Positions 37,097-46,517 of a stretch of 64,000 nt of DNA are shown piece after piece. Made by a program: the position numbers and the translations under genes. The notes under the pieces were generated by a model. The model did not search any database and had not been told where the DNA came from. It worked only from the letters and a program-made list of their open reading frames with translations. Source of the stretch: Novosphingobium resinovorum (GTDB taxonomy: Bacteria > Pseudomonadota > Alphaproteobacteria > Sphingomonadales > Sphingomonadaceae); assembly GCF_027922145.1 (NCBI RefSeq), contig NZ_BSFC01000011.1, positions 724,631 through 788,630 on the forward strand. Direction: 5' to 3'. Each line of letters begins with the position of its first letter. Position 1 is the first letter of the stretch.

Positions 37097-37170
37097 TGGA
37101 GCGGGTGAGGGGAATCGAACCCCCGTATTCAGCTTGGGAAGCTGCTGCTCTACCATTGAGCTACACCCGC
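37097..37170 (-). tRNA. tRNA-Gly (CCC)
   Basis: A complete cloverleaf on the minus strand: acceptor GCGGGTG, D-arm GCTCAATGGTAGAGC, anticodon loop TTCCCAA with anticodon CCC, TTCGATTC T-loop, and encoded CCA. It is close to E. coli tRNA-Gly(CCC). Confidence 0.96.
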
Positions 37171-37302
37171 ACACCACATTCCGGCGCATTAACTGCCAAG
37201 CAGGGGCCTAGTGGCACGATGACGGCAGCGACGTCAACGCCTCTCTTCAGGGCAGTGACGAAGCGATGCGGAAACGGTGGCGAACCTGGACTGACTTGAC
37301 GC

Positions 37303-38787
37303 TTATGCTGCACGCCCGCCGGTGGAAGTCGAGGGTGTTTCCACCGCGCGCAGGCGCATGACGCTGCGGCGGGCAACCCGGTTACGGCCGCTGCGCTTGG
37401 CGTCGTAGAGCGCGGTGTCGGCGGCAGAGACGAAAACGTCCATCCCCGTATCGAGAGCCTGTGCGCAGGCGAGACCGATGCTGATGGTGACGACCCCCAC
37501 GCCGGTCCCCGACGGAAGGCCCAGTGCCTCCACCGAGGCGCGCATGCGTTCTGCAATCAGGCCTGCATCCTGCGGATCGATGCCGGTGAGGATCGCAGCA
37601 AACTCTTCGCCGCCGTATCGTGCGACCAGATCGCTGTCACGCCGGGCGCAACCCGAGAGGACGGCTGCCACGGTGCGCAAGTGCTGGTCGCCGACCGCGT
37701 GACCGAACTGGTCGTTGAGCTGCTTAAAGTGGTCAATGTCGATCATCAGCAGCGCCAGCGGCTCCGGGCCTTCCCGCCGTCTTGCCCATTCGCGGGCAAG
37801 AACTTCGTCGAAACGGCGGCGATTGGCGATACCGGTCAAAGCATCGACGTGGGAGAGGCGGGCGAGTTCGTCCTGTTCCTCGAAGTTGCGTAGCTGGACC
37901 AGCATCGTACGCAGGCCATAGCCGAGCGATGCGCCCACGCAGCCGCTGATTGCGATGATCGGATCGTAAGTGACAAGCAGCACCGACACCGTGAGCAGCG
38001 TCACCGGGATCAGCAACGGCCCGCCGGCGCGCACCATTCTGGGCGCGTGCGAACCTCCCGCAGCGCCAAGGCCCCGTTGGTAAGGCTCGCCCACGGCATG
38101 CCAGGCGAGCACCATGAACGGCAGGTCGATAAGCAGGTCAGACCAGCCTCCATAAGGCGTCGCCGACTGGTAATGATTGATGTAGCCCGCGCAAAACAGG
38201 TAAAGCACCGCGTAGACCGTCATCGCCCGGAAGAACGGCGCCCTCTGCCGGGTGCGGACGAGAAACCGGATGACGGCGAACGAGGCGATGAACAGGTTCT
38301 CGACGTCGAACATGAGTTGCAGCGCATCGACCGTTTCCGCGGGCGTCCGGGACTGCGAGATCAGCCTGCCGACGTGGATGTAATAAAGGTAGCCCAGCGC
38401 CGTAGCCAGCGCGGCGTCGACCAGGCGTACCTGCCATTTTTCGTCGGCAGGACTGGCCAGCGCAAAGATCAGCGGCACTCCGTAGAGCACGTATAGCAGC
38501 ATGCTCAGCCGGTCTTCATGGACAATGTCGAGAAACAGCGTCGCTACCATAGTCGAAGCCATGCCGCCTGCCCAGCACAGCATCGCCGCGCCCGCGGGGA
38601 GCCACCCTTCGAAACCATCCTTCCAGCCGCGATAGAGACACGCCATGCCCGCCAGGATGGGGGCCGCGATCAGCCAGCCGAACGATACCGGCGTGCCCGC
38701 GCTGTCGGTGAGCACAAGCGAGCCGGCATGACCCGTCAGGAACAGGACGGGAAGCGCTGCAGTGATGATCCTCGATCCGTGCCGCAT
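37303..38787 (-). CDS. Membrane-anchored diguanylate cyclase (GGDEF)
   Basis: A 494-aa protein that makes cyclic di-GMP. The N-terminal half has about eight hydrophobic helices and no known sensor domain I can name. The C-terminal GGDEF domain is intact: DALTGIANRRRFDE, MIDIDHFKQLND and the active-site RYGGEEF. The feedback I-site RxxD (RDSD) is exactly five residues before GGEEF, so product inhibition is expected. ATG at 38787 has GAGGG upstream. It is transcribed alone. Confidence 0.93.
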   Translation of the reverse strand: MRHGSRIITAALPVLFLTGHAGSLVLTDSAGTPVSFGWLIAAPILAGMACLYRGWKDGFEGWLPAGAAMLCWAGGMASTMVATLFLDIVHEDRLSMLLYVLYGVPLIFALASPADEKWQVRLVDAALATALGYLYYIHVGRLISQSRTPAETVDALQLMFDVENLFIASFAVIRFLVRTRQRAPFFRAMTVYAVLYLFCAGYINHYQSATPYGGWSDLLIDLPFMVLAWHAVGEPYQRGLGAAGGSHAPRMVRAGGPLLIPVTLLTVSVLLVTYDPIIAISGCVGASLGYGLRTMLVQLRNFEEQDELARLSHVDALTGIANRRRFDEVLAREWARRREGPEPLALLMIDIDHFKQLNDQFGHAVGDQHLRTVAAVLSGCARRDSDLVARYGGEEFAAILTGIDPQDAGLIAERMRASVEALGLPSGTGVGVVTISIGLACAQALDTGMDVFVSAADTALYDAKRSGRNRVARRSVMRLRAVETPSTSTGGRAA

Positions 38788-38876
38788 TTTTTTCCCTCGG
38801 GCGGGGCACTCTCGCGATGATCCTTGCCACAAGCACCTTTAATCGAAGTTAATTCCCGGGCAGCCTGACTTCGGTA

Positions 38877-39677
38877 TTATTGGGAATCCGCCCAGACCGG
38901 AGGCCGCTTTTCGAAAAGAGCCTTGCCGCCTTCGCGCGCGTCGGGGCCGCCAAGCATCGCCCGGACTTCGGAAAGGGCGAACATCTCCCGGTTCGACGCA
39001 TCCATGCCGAGGTCGTAATAAGACTTGATGATGGCCCTGGTGGCGATCATCGAAGCGGGCGAGCAGGCCGCGATCTCGTCGGCCCAGCGGCGGGCACAGT
39101 CCAGGAGTTGCGCGTCGGGTACGACTTCGGCCACGAGTCCCCAGTCGTGCGCCTGGGCCGCGTTGATCCGCCTTGCGGTGAGCAGCATGGCATGGGCGCG
39201 CTTGGGGCCGAGTTCCTGCACGATCCGCTGGATTCCCCCACCCAGCGCGGCAAGGCCCACCTTGGGTTCTGTCAGGCCGAAGCTGGCGCTTTTAGCAGCG
39301 ACGATGACGTCGCAGGCCAGCGCAGCCTCGAACCCGCCGCCCAGCGCGAAGCCGTTGACCGCCGCGATAACCGGCTTGCGCCGGGCGAAGCGCCAGGTCA
39401 GGCCCGCAAAGCCGGTCTCGGGCACCGGCATGCCCCTGAAGGCACGCGGATCGTCCTTGTTCGAGGGCGTGCGCAAGTCCGCGCCCGCCGAGAACGCCTT
39501 GTCGCCCGAAGCCGTCAGGATCGCGACCCAGAGCGCCGGGTCGGCTTCGAATCGGTCGAACACTTCGGCCAGTTCAAAATGCGCCTCGGCGTGGAGGGCG
39601 TTGCGCATCTCGGGGCGGTCGATGGTAATGGTCATGACGCGGCCCTCCGTCGCCACCTTGCAGAACTGCGTGTCCAT
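38877..39677 (-). CDS. Enoyl-CoA hydratase/isomerase (crotonase) family protein
   Basis: A 266-aa crotonase with IDRPEMRNALHAEA, SGDKAFSAGADLR, NGFALGGGFEAALACD and LTEPKVGLAALGGGIQR, where the last segment holds a glutamate in the expected active-site area. AAGGAAGAGG precedes the ATG at 39677. It stands alone, divergent from the YjbQ-type gene, and is not part of the 23-32 kb CoA cluster. Confidence 0.9.
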   Translation of the reverse strand: MDTQFCKVATEGRVMTITIDRPEMRNALHAEAHFELAEVFDRFEADPALWVAILTASGDKAFSAGADLRTPSNKDDPRAFRGMPVPETGFAGLTWRFARRKPVIAAVNGFALGGGFEAALACDVIVAAKSASFGLTEPKVGLAALGGGIQRIVQELGPKRAHAMLLTARRINAAQAHDWGLVAEVVPDAQLLDCARRWADEIAACSPASMIATRAIIKSYYDLGMDASNREMFALSEVRAMLGGPDAREGGKALFEKRPPVWADSQ

Positions 39678-39739
39678 GGATGTCCTCTTCCTTTCGCGCC
39701 GTAGTTGAAAGCGGCGTCGCAAGCAGGCACCGTGGCGCA

Positions 39740-40156
39740 ATGCGACAAGCCTCGACCATCCTTTCCATCGATACGCCGGGCCGCGGGTTCACCGAAATCA
39801 CACGGGCGATGGCCGAGTGGCTGGCGCAGACCGGCATCGAGGAGGGTCTGTTGACGCTGCTGTGCCGCCACACCTCGGCCTCGCTGCTGCTCCAGGAGAA
39901 CGCCGCGCGCGAGGTGCGGGTGGACATCGCCGCCTGGCTCGACCGGCTGGCGCCCGAGGGTGCGCACTATGCCCATGACGACGAGGGACCGGACGACATG
40001 CCTGCGCATCTCAAGGCGACGCTGACGGGCGTGAACCTGCAGATCCCGGTGATCGACGGACGCATGGCGCTGGGCACCTGGCAGGGCATCTATCTGGCCG
40101 AACACCGGCGCCGACCGCATTGCCGGGAGATCGCGGTGCATTTGATGGGGGAATAA
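39740..40156 (+). CDS. YjbQ/UPF0047 family protein
   Basis: A 138-aa protein with the family pattern GFTEITRAMAEWL, GLLTLLCRHTSASLLLQENA, AHYAHDDEGPDDMPAHLKATL and LGTWQGIYLAEHR. The conserved His and Asp residues form a trimer active site; some members act as a secondary thiamine phosphate synthase. ATG at 39740 (MRQASTIL) is the likely start. Confidence 0.9.
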   Translation: MRQASTILSIDTPGRGFTEITRAMAEWLAQTGIEEGLLTLLCRHTSASLLLQENAAREVRVDIAAWLDRLAPEGAHYAHDDEGPDDMPAHLKATLTGVNLQIPVIDGRMALGTWQGIYLAEHRRRPHCREIAVHLMGE

Positions 40157-40235
40157 CCCCGTCAGACGCGACGGAATGGCCCATCACGGCGGCGGTTTAC
40201 CTTGCCAAGCCATCCGCTTGTCACAATAAGGGCCC

Positions 40236-40910
40236 ATGCAGGAAAATCGTATTGCGCCCCCCGTCCGTATTCAGGGCAACTTCCTTGCCATCGGGGAGCG
40301 GCGGCTGCTCAACTGGCTCTGCGCACGCATGCCGGCCTGGGTGAAGCCCGACCTGCTGACGGCGCTGGGCATGGTCGGCGCGGTCCTGATCTTCGCCGGA
40401 TACGCCACCAGCCTGCTCGACGAGGACTGGCTGTGGCTGTGCATGCCGGGTTACCTGCTGCACTGGTTCGGCGATTCGATGGACGGCAGCCTCGCCCGCT
40501 TTCGCCATATCGAGCGGCCCCGCTACGGCTATTTCCTCGACCACAGTTGCGACGGTATCGCGACTTTCCTGATCCTGCTCGGCATCGGCGTGAGCCCCTA
40601 TGTGCGGCTGGAAGTCTCGCTGATCGCCATGGTCGGCTACCTGCTGCTGTGCATTCACGCCTTCCTGGCGGTGCGGGTGCTGGGCGAGTTGCGGCTGTCG
40701 TACCTCAACGCCGGGCCGACCGAACTGCGCCTGATCCTCATCTCCCTGACGTTCGCGATGCTGATCCTCGGCGACAAGCAGCGCGACATGGAGGCGATGA
40801 CCGTTTTCGACTGGTTCGTCGGCGGCGTGGGCGTGATCCTGATCGGCGTGTTCGTGGTGCAGACCGCGCGGTCGGTCCGCAGGCTGGCGCTTATAGACCC
40901 GGCCAAATGA
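40236..40910 (+). CDS. CDP-alcohol phosphatidyltransferase family protein
   Basis: A 224-aa integral membrane enzyme. The full catalytic signature is present: DSMDGSLAR, then GYFLDHSCD, giving the four aspartates D-x2-D-G-x2-A-R-x9-G-x3-D-x3-D that bind two metals. About six transmembrane helices. It would join a CDP-linked lipid to an alcohol; whether the product is phosphatidylglycerol-, inositol- or another lipid cannot be told. Confidence 0.9.
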   Translation: MQENRIAPPVRIQGNFLAIGERRLLNWLCARMPAWVKPDLLTALGMVGAVLIFAGYATSLLDEDWLWLCMPGYLLHWFGDSMDGSLARFRHIERPRYGYFLDHSCDGIATFLILLGIGVSPYVRLEVSLIAMVGYLLLCIHAFLAVRVLGELRLSYLNAGPTELRLILISLTFAMLILGDKQRDMEAMTVFDWFVGGVGVILIGVFVVQTARSVRRLALIDPAK

Positions 40911-41057
40911 CCGACCTGCACGGCCTGTAATGCTACGTAAGTTCTTGTAAATTCCGCTCCCGTTCACCTGAACTTCAGGCGCGCAGGTGTCTTCACCGTC
41001 CCAAGGCGGGTGCGACGCCCTTGGCCCATTCGGCCGCTCCGAGAACAGGGACTACCC

Positions 41058-41285
41058 GTGAACAAGACCAGCATGACCATCCTCGCCGCCCTTGCGTTGG
41101 GCGCTTTCGCACCGTCCGTGGCCGGTGCGCAGACGGCGCAGCATGAAACGCACACCGCCGCCAGGCCGGTGGTGAAGAAGACCACCACCGTGCGCAAGAC
41201 TGGCGTTACCAAGAAGCAGCCCGCGAAGAAGGTGACCTGCCGCTATCAGGTGAAGCGCGGCAAGAAGGTCAGGGTCTGCAAGTAA
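41058..41285 (+). CDS. Small secreted lysine-rich protein
   Basis: A 75-aa protein with a clear signal peptide (MTILAALALGAFAPSVAGAQ, cleavage after AGA or GAQ) and a mature part that is Lys/Arg/Thr-rich (VVKKTTTVRKTGVTKKQPAKKV) ending in CRYQVKRGKKVRVCK with two cysteines. GTG at 41058 has AGGGA upstream. No family recognised. It may bind envelope polyanions. Confidence 0.65.
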   Translation: MNKTSMTILAALALGAFAPSVAGAQTAQHETHTAARPVVKKTTTVRKTGVTKKQPAKKVTCRYQVKRGKKVRVCK

Positions 41286-41359
41286 TCAGGCTGCGAAAGC
41301 GGGCCGCCACCGAGTACCCCCTGCGTTCGGCAGGGGAGGCGTCCGCTTTCGCATCCTGT

Positions 41360-41427
41360 ACCGTCCCGGGCTTGACCCAGGATCGGGCGCACACGCGTCT
41401 ACGGTCCCGGGTCAAGTCCGGGACGGC
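41360..41427. repeat. GTCCCGGG-type paired repeat, short copy
   Basis: CCGTCCCGGGCTTGACCCAG at the left and GGTCCCGGGTCAAGTCCGG at the right, in inverted arrangement, between the lysine-rich protein and the CHAP hydrolase. Confidence 0.7.
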
Positions 41428-41448
41428 AACAGCGGCGATAAATAGAGA

Positions 41449-41967
41449 TCAGCCCTGCGAGGGAAGCTGCGCGAAAGCGGCCTGGAAGGTGTCGCTGGGC
41501 AGGCCGGGCTTCTGATCGGCGGCAGCGGCGCCAGGCGCGTAGATGAAGCCGAAGGTCGGGCTGGTGCGCAGGCCCAGCGACTGAGTCGGGGCGTACCACA
41601 CGCGAACGCTGCTCCAGTCGCCGTTGGCCGAGACGTCTTCGGCCATGGCCGACTTCTCGATCATGCCGGGGCGCGACCAGTTGGCGTGGTTGAGCACCAC
41701 ATGGCGTTCATCGACGATCTTGCTGACGACGGCGACGTGACCCACCGGCATCGCGCCGGTCGCCTTGAACACCAGCACCGAGCCGGCGAGCGGGGTCTTG
41801 CCGCGAGCATAAGTGCCTTCGGCCTGACCCCACCAGGTCGCCGCATTGCCATGCAGGTCGATGGCCGAGTGTTCCCGCGCATAAGGTGCGCACTGGAGCG
41901 GACGGGCCATGGCCGGCTGGGTAAACAGAGCAACAGCGGCCAGAGCGAATGCGGGAACGAATTTCAT
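41449..41967 (-). CDS. Secreted CHAP-domain amidase/peptidase
   Basis: A 172-aa exported protein with signal peptide ending in QPAMA and a CHAP (NlpC/P60-like) domain. The catalytic triad can be read as Cys in LQCAPYAR (residue 26), His in GHVAVVSK and Asn in LNHANW. It should cut peptidoglycan peptides or amide bonds in the periplasm. There is no separate wall-binding domain. Confidence 0.88.
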   Translation of the reverse strand: MKFVPAFALAAVALFTQPAMARPLQCAPYAREHSAIDLHGNAATWWGQAEGTYARGKTPLAGSVLVFKATGAMPVGHVAVVSKIVDERHVVLNHANWSRPGMIEKSAMAEDVSANGDWSSVRVWYAPTQSLGLRTSPTFGFIYAPGAAAADQKPGLPSDTFQAAFAQLPSQG

Positions 41968-42149
41968 GGACAGGAGTTATAACGCGCAACTCTTGCTGCG
42001 ATAGCGAAGGGGTTGGGCGGTCACCGTCCCTCTCGCACGGTTCGTCGCACTGTCCACAAGCGACGAAATGCGATGAAGTGTTTGGTCGCAAGACTCTGGA
42101 ACAACTAGGGAAATTTTGCCGGGTTGGGACCGAATCGCCCTTCCCCTGC

Positions 42150-42240
42150 ACCGTCATTCCCGCGAAGGCGGGAACCCATCTCGTGAAGCGGCCGACCGCA
42201 CCATCATCAGCTGGGCCCCCGCCTTCGTGGGGATGACCAT
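42150..42240. repeat. GTCATTCCCGC palindromic repeat
   Basis: CGTCATTCCCGCGAAGGCGG at the left and CCCGCCTTCGTGGGGATGAC at the right form a long imperfect stem. With the REP at 42287 it fills most of the 41968-42376 gap, where no gene is seen. Confidence 0.75.
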
Positions 42241-42286
42241 CAGTTTTTTTTGATCAAGCAAGGTGACGGGGCAATGGCCCCCACTC

Positions 42287-42363
42287 CGTCATTGCGAGCG
42301 CAGCGAAGCAATCCAGGGCGGCGGTGGACTGCCCTGGATTGCTTCGCTGCGCTCGCAATGACG
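42287..42363. repeat. GTCATTGCGAGC palindromic repeat (REP), copy 2
   Basis: A 77-nt palindrome of the same length and design as the copy at 32675-32751, differing mainly in AATCCAGGGC for AACCCAGGGC and in the loop. It ends 14 nt after the wecC stop codon on the other strand. Confidence 0.9.
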
Positions 42364-42376
42364 AATGCGGTGAGGC

Positions 42377-43693
42377 TCAGCTCGCCAGAGCCAGCTTCGC
42401 CGCTTCCTCGCGCACGACGCGGGGCTGGTCGGCCCAGATGCCGCGCGTGTCGTAGACCAGCTTGGTCGCGCGTTCGGCCAGCGGCACGACGCGGAAGACG
42501 TCGTGGTCCACCAGCACGATCAGGATCTCACAAGTCTCCAGCGCCTCGTCGATGTCGATCTGGGTGACGCCGGTGTCGGTGAACTCGATCGGCAATTCGG
42601 CGGCATAGGGCTCGACGATCGAGACGCGCTCCCCGAACTTGCGCGCGATGCGGCTGGCGACGAAGCGGGCCGGACTCTCGCGGAAGTCGTCGATGTTGGC
42701 CTTGAAGGCGAGGCCGAGGCAGGCGATGCGCGCGTCCGGATGGGCTTCGATCAGGGCTTCGGCCTTGGCGATGACGTGGTGCATCTTGCCGTCGTTGACC
42801 CCGCGCGCGGTCCGGATCAGCGGGGTTTCCTCGGGCGCGCCGTGGACGATGAACCAGGGGTCCACCGCGATGCAGTGGCCACCGACGCCCGGGCCCGGCG
42901 AGAGGATGTTGACGCGCGGGTGGCGGTTGGCGAGGCGGATCACCTCCCACACGTCCAGCCCCATGCGATCCGAGACGATCGACAGTTCGTTGGCGAAGGC
43001 GATGTTGACGTCGCGGTAGGCGTTCTCGACCAGCTTGGTCATCTCGGCCGCGCGGGCGTCGGTGGTGACGCATTCGCCGCGTACGAAGCGCTTGTAGAAC
43101 GCCAGCGCCTTGCGCGCGCAGCGCGGGGTGATGCCGCCGATCGACCGGTCGTTGTTGGTCAGTTCCTCGAGGATGCGGCCGGGCAGGACGCGCTCGGGGC
43201 AATAGGCGATCGAGATGTCCGGGGTCTCGCGCGTCAGGCCGGGAATCTTCAGGTCCGGGCGCATCTGCGCGATCATGTCGCGCATCTTCTCGGTGGTGCC
43301 GACCGGCGAGGTCGATTCCAGGATCACCACGTCGCCCGCCTTGAGCACCGGCGCGATCTTGCGGCCTGCCGCGAGGACATACGAGATGTCAGGGGCGTGA
43401 TCGCCCTTCTCGTCCTTTTCGAAGGGCGTGGGCACCGCGATCACGAAGACGTCGGCGGGCGCCACCTCCAGCGAGGCCGAGAGCAGCCCACGCGAAACCA
43501 CGCCTTGCACGAGACCGTCGAGATCGACTTCCTCGATGTGGATCTCTCCGCGATTGATGGTGTCGACCACCTTCTGCGACACGTCGAGGCCCAGCACCTT
43601 GCTGCCCGAACGGGCGATCACGGCGGCGGTGGGAAGTCCGATGTAGCCGAGGCCGACGACGCAGACCGAAGGTGAAGAGCTTGTCCTGCTCAT
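42377..43693 (-). CDS. wecC: UDP-N-acetyl-D-mannosaminuronate dehydrogenase
   Basis: A 438-aa UDP-sugar dehydrogenase. It has the NAD site VVGLGYIGLPTA, ESTSPVGTTEKM, the lysine/asparagine region KLVENAYRDVNIAFANEL and the catalytic Cys in GVGGHCIAVDPWF. The two-step oxidation makes UDP-ManNAcA, or a related uronate, for a surface polysaccharide. It follows wecB. The first six codons lie inside one arm of a 30-bp inverted repeat, so its 5' end has been shaped by that element. Confidence 0.92.
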   Translation of the reverse strand: MSRTSSSPSVCVVGLGYIGLPTAAVIARSGSKVLGLDVSQKVVDTINRGEIHIEEVDLDGLVQGVVSRGLLSASLEVAPADVFVIAVPTPFEKDEKGDHAPDISYVLAAGRKIAPVLKAGDVVILESTSPVGTTEKMRDMIAQMRPDLKIPGLTRETPDISIAYCPERVLPGRILEELTNNDRSIGGITPRCARKALAFYKRFVRGECVTTDARAAEMTKLVENAYRDVNIAFANELSIVSDRMGLDVWEVIRLANRHPRVNILSPGPGVGGHCIAVDPWFIVHGAPEETPLIRTARGVNDGKMHHVIAKAEALIEAHPDARIACLGLAFKANIDDFRESPARFVASRIARKFGERVSIVEPYAAELPIEFTDTGVTQIDIDEALETCEILIVLVDHDVFRVVPLAERATKLVYDTRGIWADQPRVVREEAAKLALAS

Positions 43694-43944
43694 TACGATG
43701 CTCCGTGATTTTGCTGGGAAGCCTGCTGGCTAGGAATGGCGCGCAGCACGGGCTGGTTGCCCCGTGCAAGCGTCATGACGACGCCAGCAGGCTTCCCAGC
43801 AAAACCCCGAAGGGGCGGGCCGCTTTTGGCCCATCGCTGCGTTGCTCGTCGGGCACAATGTACCGGCATTGCGCCCTCCTCGCGCCTTGCGCTGGGCCAA
43901 AATCGACTCCGTCCCGGAGCATCGTAATGAGCAGGACAAGCTCT
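43676..43944. repeat. Inverted-repeat-bounded segment between wecB and wecC
   Basis: Perfect 30-bp inverted arms (43676-43705 and 43915-43944) enclose 209 bp. Inside are a perfect 22-bp inverted pair (43709-43730 with 43783-43804), a 7-bp hairpin GCACGGG/CCCGTGC (43746-43767), a terminator-like CCCCTTCGGGGTTTT on the minus strand at 43801-43815, and TTTTGGCCCA (43824) with its complement at 43893-43902. The left arm contains the wecC start codon and the right arm ends 4 nt from the wecB stop. No protein is encoded inside. Confidence 0.85.
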
Positions 43945-43948
43945 CTTG

Positions 43949-45070
43949 TCAGATTTCATTCGCAAGCAGCTCCAGGATGCGGCGCGAGGTCTGCCCGTCT
44001 CCGAACGGATTGTGGGCGCGCGCCATGGCCTCGTAGGCGGTCTTATCGTCGAGCAGGGTTGATAATTCGGTAACGATCCGGCGCGCATCGGTGCCGACGA
44101 GTTTCGCGGTGCCCGCCTCGACGCCTTCGGGCCGCTCGGTGGTCTCGCGCATTACCAGTACCGGCTTGCCGAGGGCCGGGGCTTCCTCCTGCACGCCGCC
44201 CGAATCGGTGAGCATGATCTCGCTGATCGCCAGCAGCCGGGCGAAGTGCGGGTAGTCGAGCGGCTCGATCAGCGCGACGTTGTCGAGGCCGGAAAGACGC
44301 TCGTTCATCACCTTGCGCACGTTGGGGTTCAGGTGGACCGGGAAGATCACCGCCGTGTCGGGACGCGATGCGATTTCGCGGATGGCCTGCGCGATCTGCT
44401 CCATCCCCTCGCCGAAGTTCTCGCGGCGGTGGCTGGTGACACCGATGATGCGCTTGCCCGCGAAGCGGGTTTCGAGGTCGGCGAGGCCCGACGCGAGAGC
44501 GGGATTACGCTCGATCTCGGCGGTGACCCAATGGAGCGCGTCGATCACGGTATTGCCGGTGACGTGGACGCGGTCGGCCGCCACGTTCTCGCGCAGCAGC
44601 GCCGCCTCGCTGGTGGTGGTGGGCGCGAAGTGCAGGCTCGCCATGGCGCCGATGATCTTGCGATTCACCTCCTCGGGCCACGGATGGTAGATGTTGTAGC
44701 TGCGCAGCCCTGCCTCGACGTGATCGACCGGCAGCTTGCGGTAATAGGCCGCGAGAGCGCCCGACATGGCGGTGGCGGTGTCCCCCTGCACGATCACGCG
44801 GGTTGGCTTCACTGCGTCCATCACCTTGCCCAGCCCGGTGAGCAGGTTCGCCGTCAGCGCATCGAGCGTCTGGTCGGGCTGCATCACGTCGAGGTCGTGA
44901 TCGGGCACGATCCCGGCGATCTCCAGCACCTGATCGAGCATCTGGCGATGCTGCGCGGAGACGCAGACCACGCACTCGAACCGAGGATCGGCCTTGAGCG
45001 CATGGACGACGGGGAACAGCTTGATGGCTTCCGGGCGCGTGCCGAAAACGACGAGGATGCGTGCAGTCAT
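43949..45070 (-). CDS. wecB: UDP-N-acetylglucosamine 2-epimerase, non-hydrolysing
   Basis: A 373-aa epimerase turning UDP-GlcNAc into UDP-ManNAc. Conserved segments: VVFGTRPEAIKLFPVV, AQHRQMLDQVL, VQGDTATAMSGALAAY, VDHVEAGLRSYN, TSHRRENFGEGM, PVHLNPNV and LTDSGGVQEEAP. It supplies the substrate of WecC. The two genes are separated by the inverted-repeat segment rather than tightly joined. Confidence 0.95.
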   Translation of the reverse strand: MTARILVVFGTRPEAIKLFPVVHALKADPRFECVVCVSAQHRQMLDQVLEIAGIVPDHDLDVMQPDQTLDALTANLLTGLGKVMDAVKPTRVIVQGDTATAMSGALAAYYRKLPVDHVEAGLRSYNIYHPWPEEVNRKIIGAMASLHFAPTTTSEAALLRENVAADRVHVTGNTVIDALHWVTAEIERNPALASGLADLETRFAGKRIIGVTSHRRENFGEGMEQIAQAIREIASRPDTAVIFPVHLNPNVRKVMNERLSGLDNVALIEPLDYPHFARLLAISEIMLTDSGGVQEEAPALGKPVLVMRETTERPEGVEAGTAKLVGTDARRIVTELSTLLDDKTAYEAMARAHNPFGDGQTSRRILELLANEI

Positions 45071-45116
45071 GCGGCGGGGCTTAGCAGCCGTGTGTTAAAT
45101 GGAGACTAAAGCCGTT

Positions 45117-45809
45117 TCATTTCGCCAGAGTATAGCGTCCGTCGATACTCGTGCCCGCAGTGCAATAATCATCCGTGTGCGGCTGGTGCCCGGCTTCGGC
45201 ATAGGACAGCTGAAAGGCGTCCTTGCCGCTGGGGGTGAAGACCAGCATCGGCAGTCCTTCTTCCAGCGAGGCGACGGTCCAGGTCTGCTTGTCGTCGTCG
45301 CGGCTCATGACGCCGTCCAGCGTGCAGGACCGGCGGCCCTTGAAGGCAAGCGAGATGACCAGCATCGCCTTGCCGTCGATCAGCGGGACGATCCGCACGG
45401 GGCCGGAATAGCCCGCTTCTCCCCGCGCGAATTGCCCCGACGGGAACGGCAGGAAAGGGATACGCGCGTGCTTGCCCTCGGCAAAGTTCAGACGGCTTTC
45501 GCGGCGCTTCAGGGCGCGGTTGATGCAGTGCTGGTCTTGGCAATGTTCGGCGCGGCCGCGTGCCTGGCCGATCGCGGCCGAATAGACCTGCGCATGCTCG
45601 GGCTTGTCGAGTGTTGTCTTCAGCCAGGCGAGTTGCGCGTCCTCCCGCTTGGCCAGTTCGGCTGCCTTGGTTTTGGCCTGCGGGCTCGGGTCGATCTTCG
45701 CGGCGGCCGGCGGCTCGGCGCTCGCATCCGATTCGGGATTGCACGCGGTCAAAGCGAGCAATGGAGCAGCCAGCGGAACCAGCGTCAGGGCGAAGCGGCG
45801 GGGGAGCAT
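45117..45809 (-). CDS. Putative lipoprotein
   Basis: A 230-aa protein with a lipobox at the end of its signal peptide (LLALTAC, Cys about residue 23). A Pro/Ala-rich linker and a helical part with [19 protein letters not shown] and [18 protein letters not shown] follow; the last resembles the Cys-rich helix pair of LprI-type proteins. Four further cysteines suggest disulfides. No firm family. It probably stays attached to the outer membrane in the periplasm. Confidence 0.7.
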   Translation of the reverse strand: MLPRRFALTLVPLAAPLLALTACNPESDASAEPPAAAKIDPSPQAKTKAAELAKREDAQLAWLKTTLDKPEHAQVYSAAIGQARGRAEHCQDQHCINRALKRRESRLNFAEGKHARIPFLPFPSGQFARGEAGYSGPVRIVPLIDGKAMLVISLAFKGRRSCTLDGVMSRDDDKQTWTVASLEEGLPMLVFTPSGKDAFQLSYAEAGHQPHTDDYCTAGTSIDGRYTLAK

Positions 45810-45901
45810 CGTCACGCGGCAGAGCCTATCTCCGCCTTTCCACGTGGACAACCCCGAACGCGCCTCTTGCCCGTCCCGGCGGCTTGGGTAACACCCGCGC
45901 C

Positions 45902-46456
<555 letters not shown>

Positions 46457-46517
46457 GAGGGAACAAACCCCGCGCACGCCCGCTTCTCCCGGCATAAAAC
46501 AGGCCGGGAGAAAAGCC

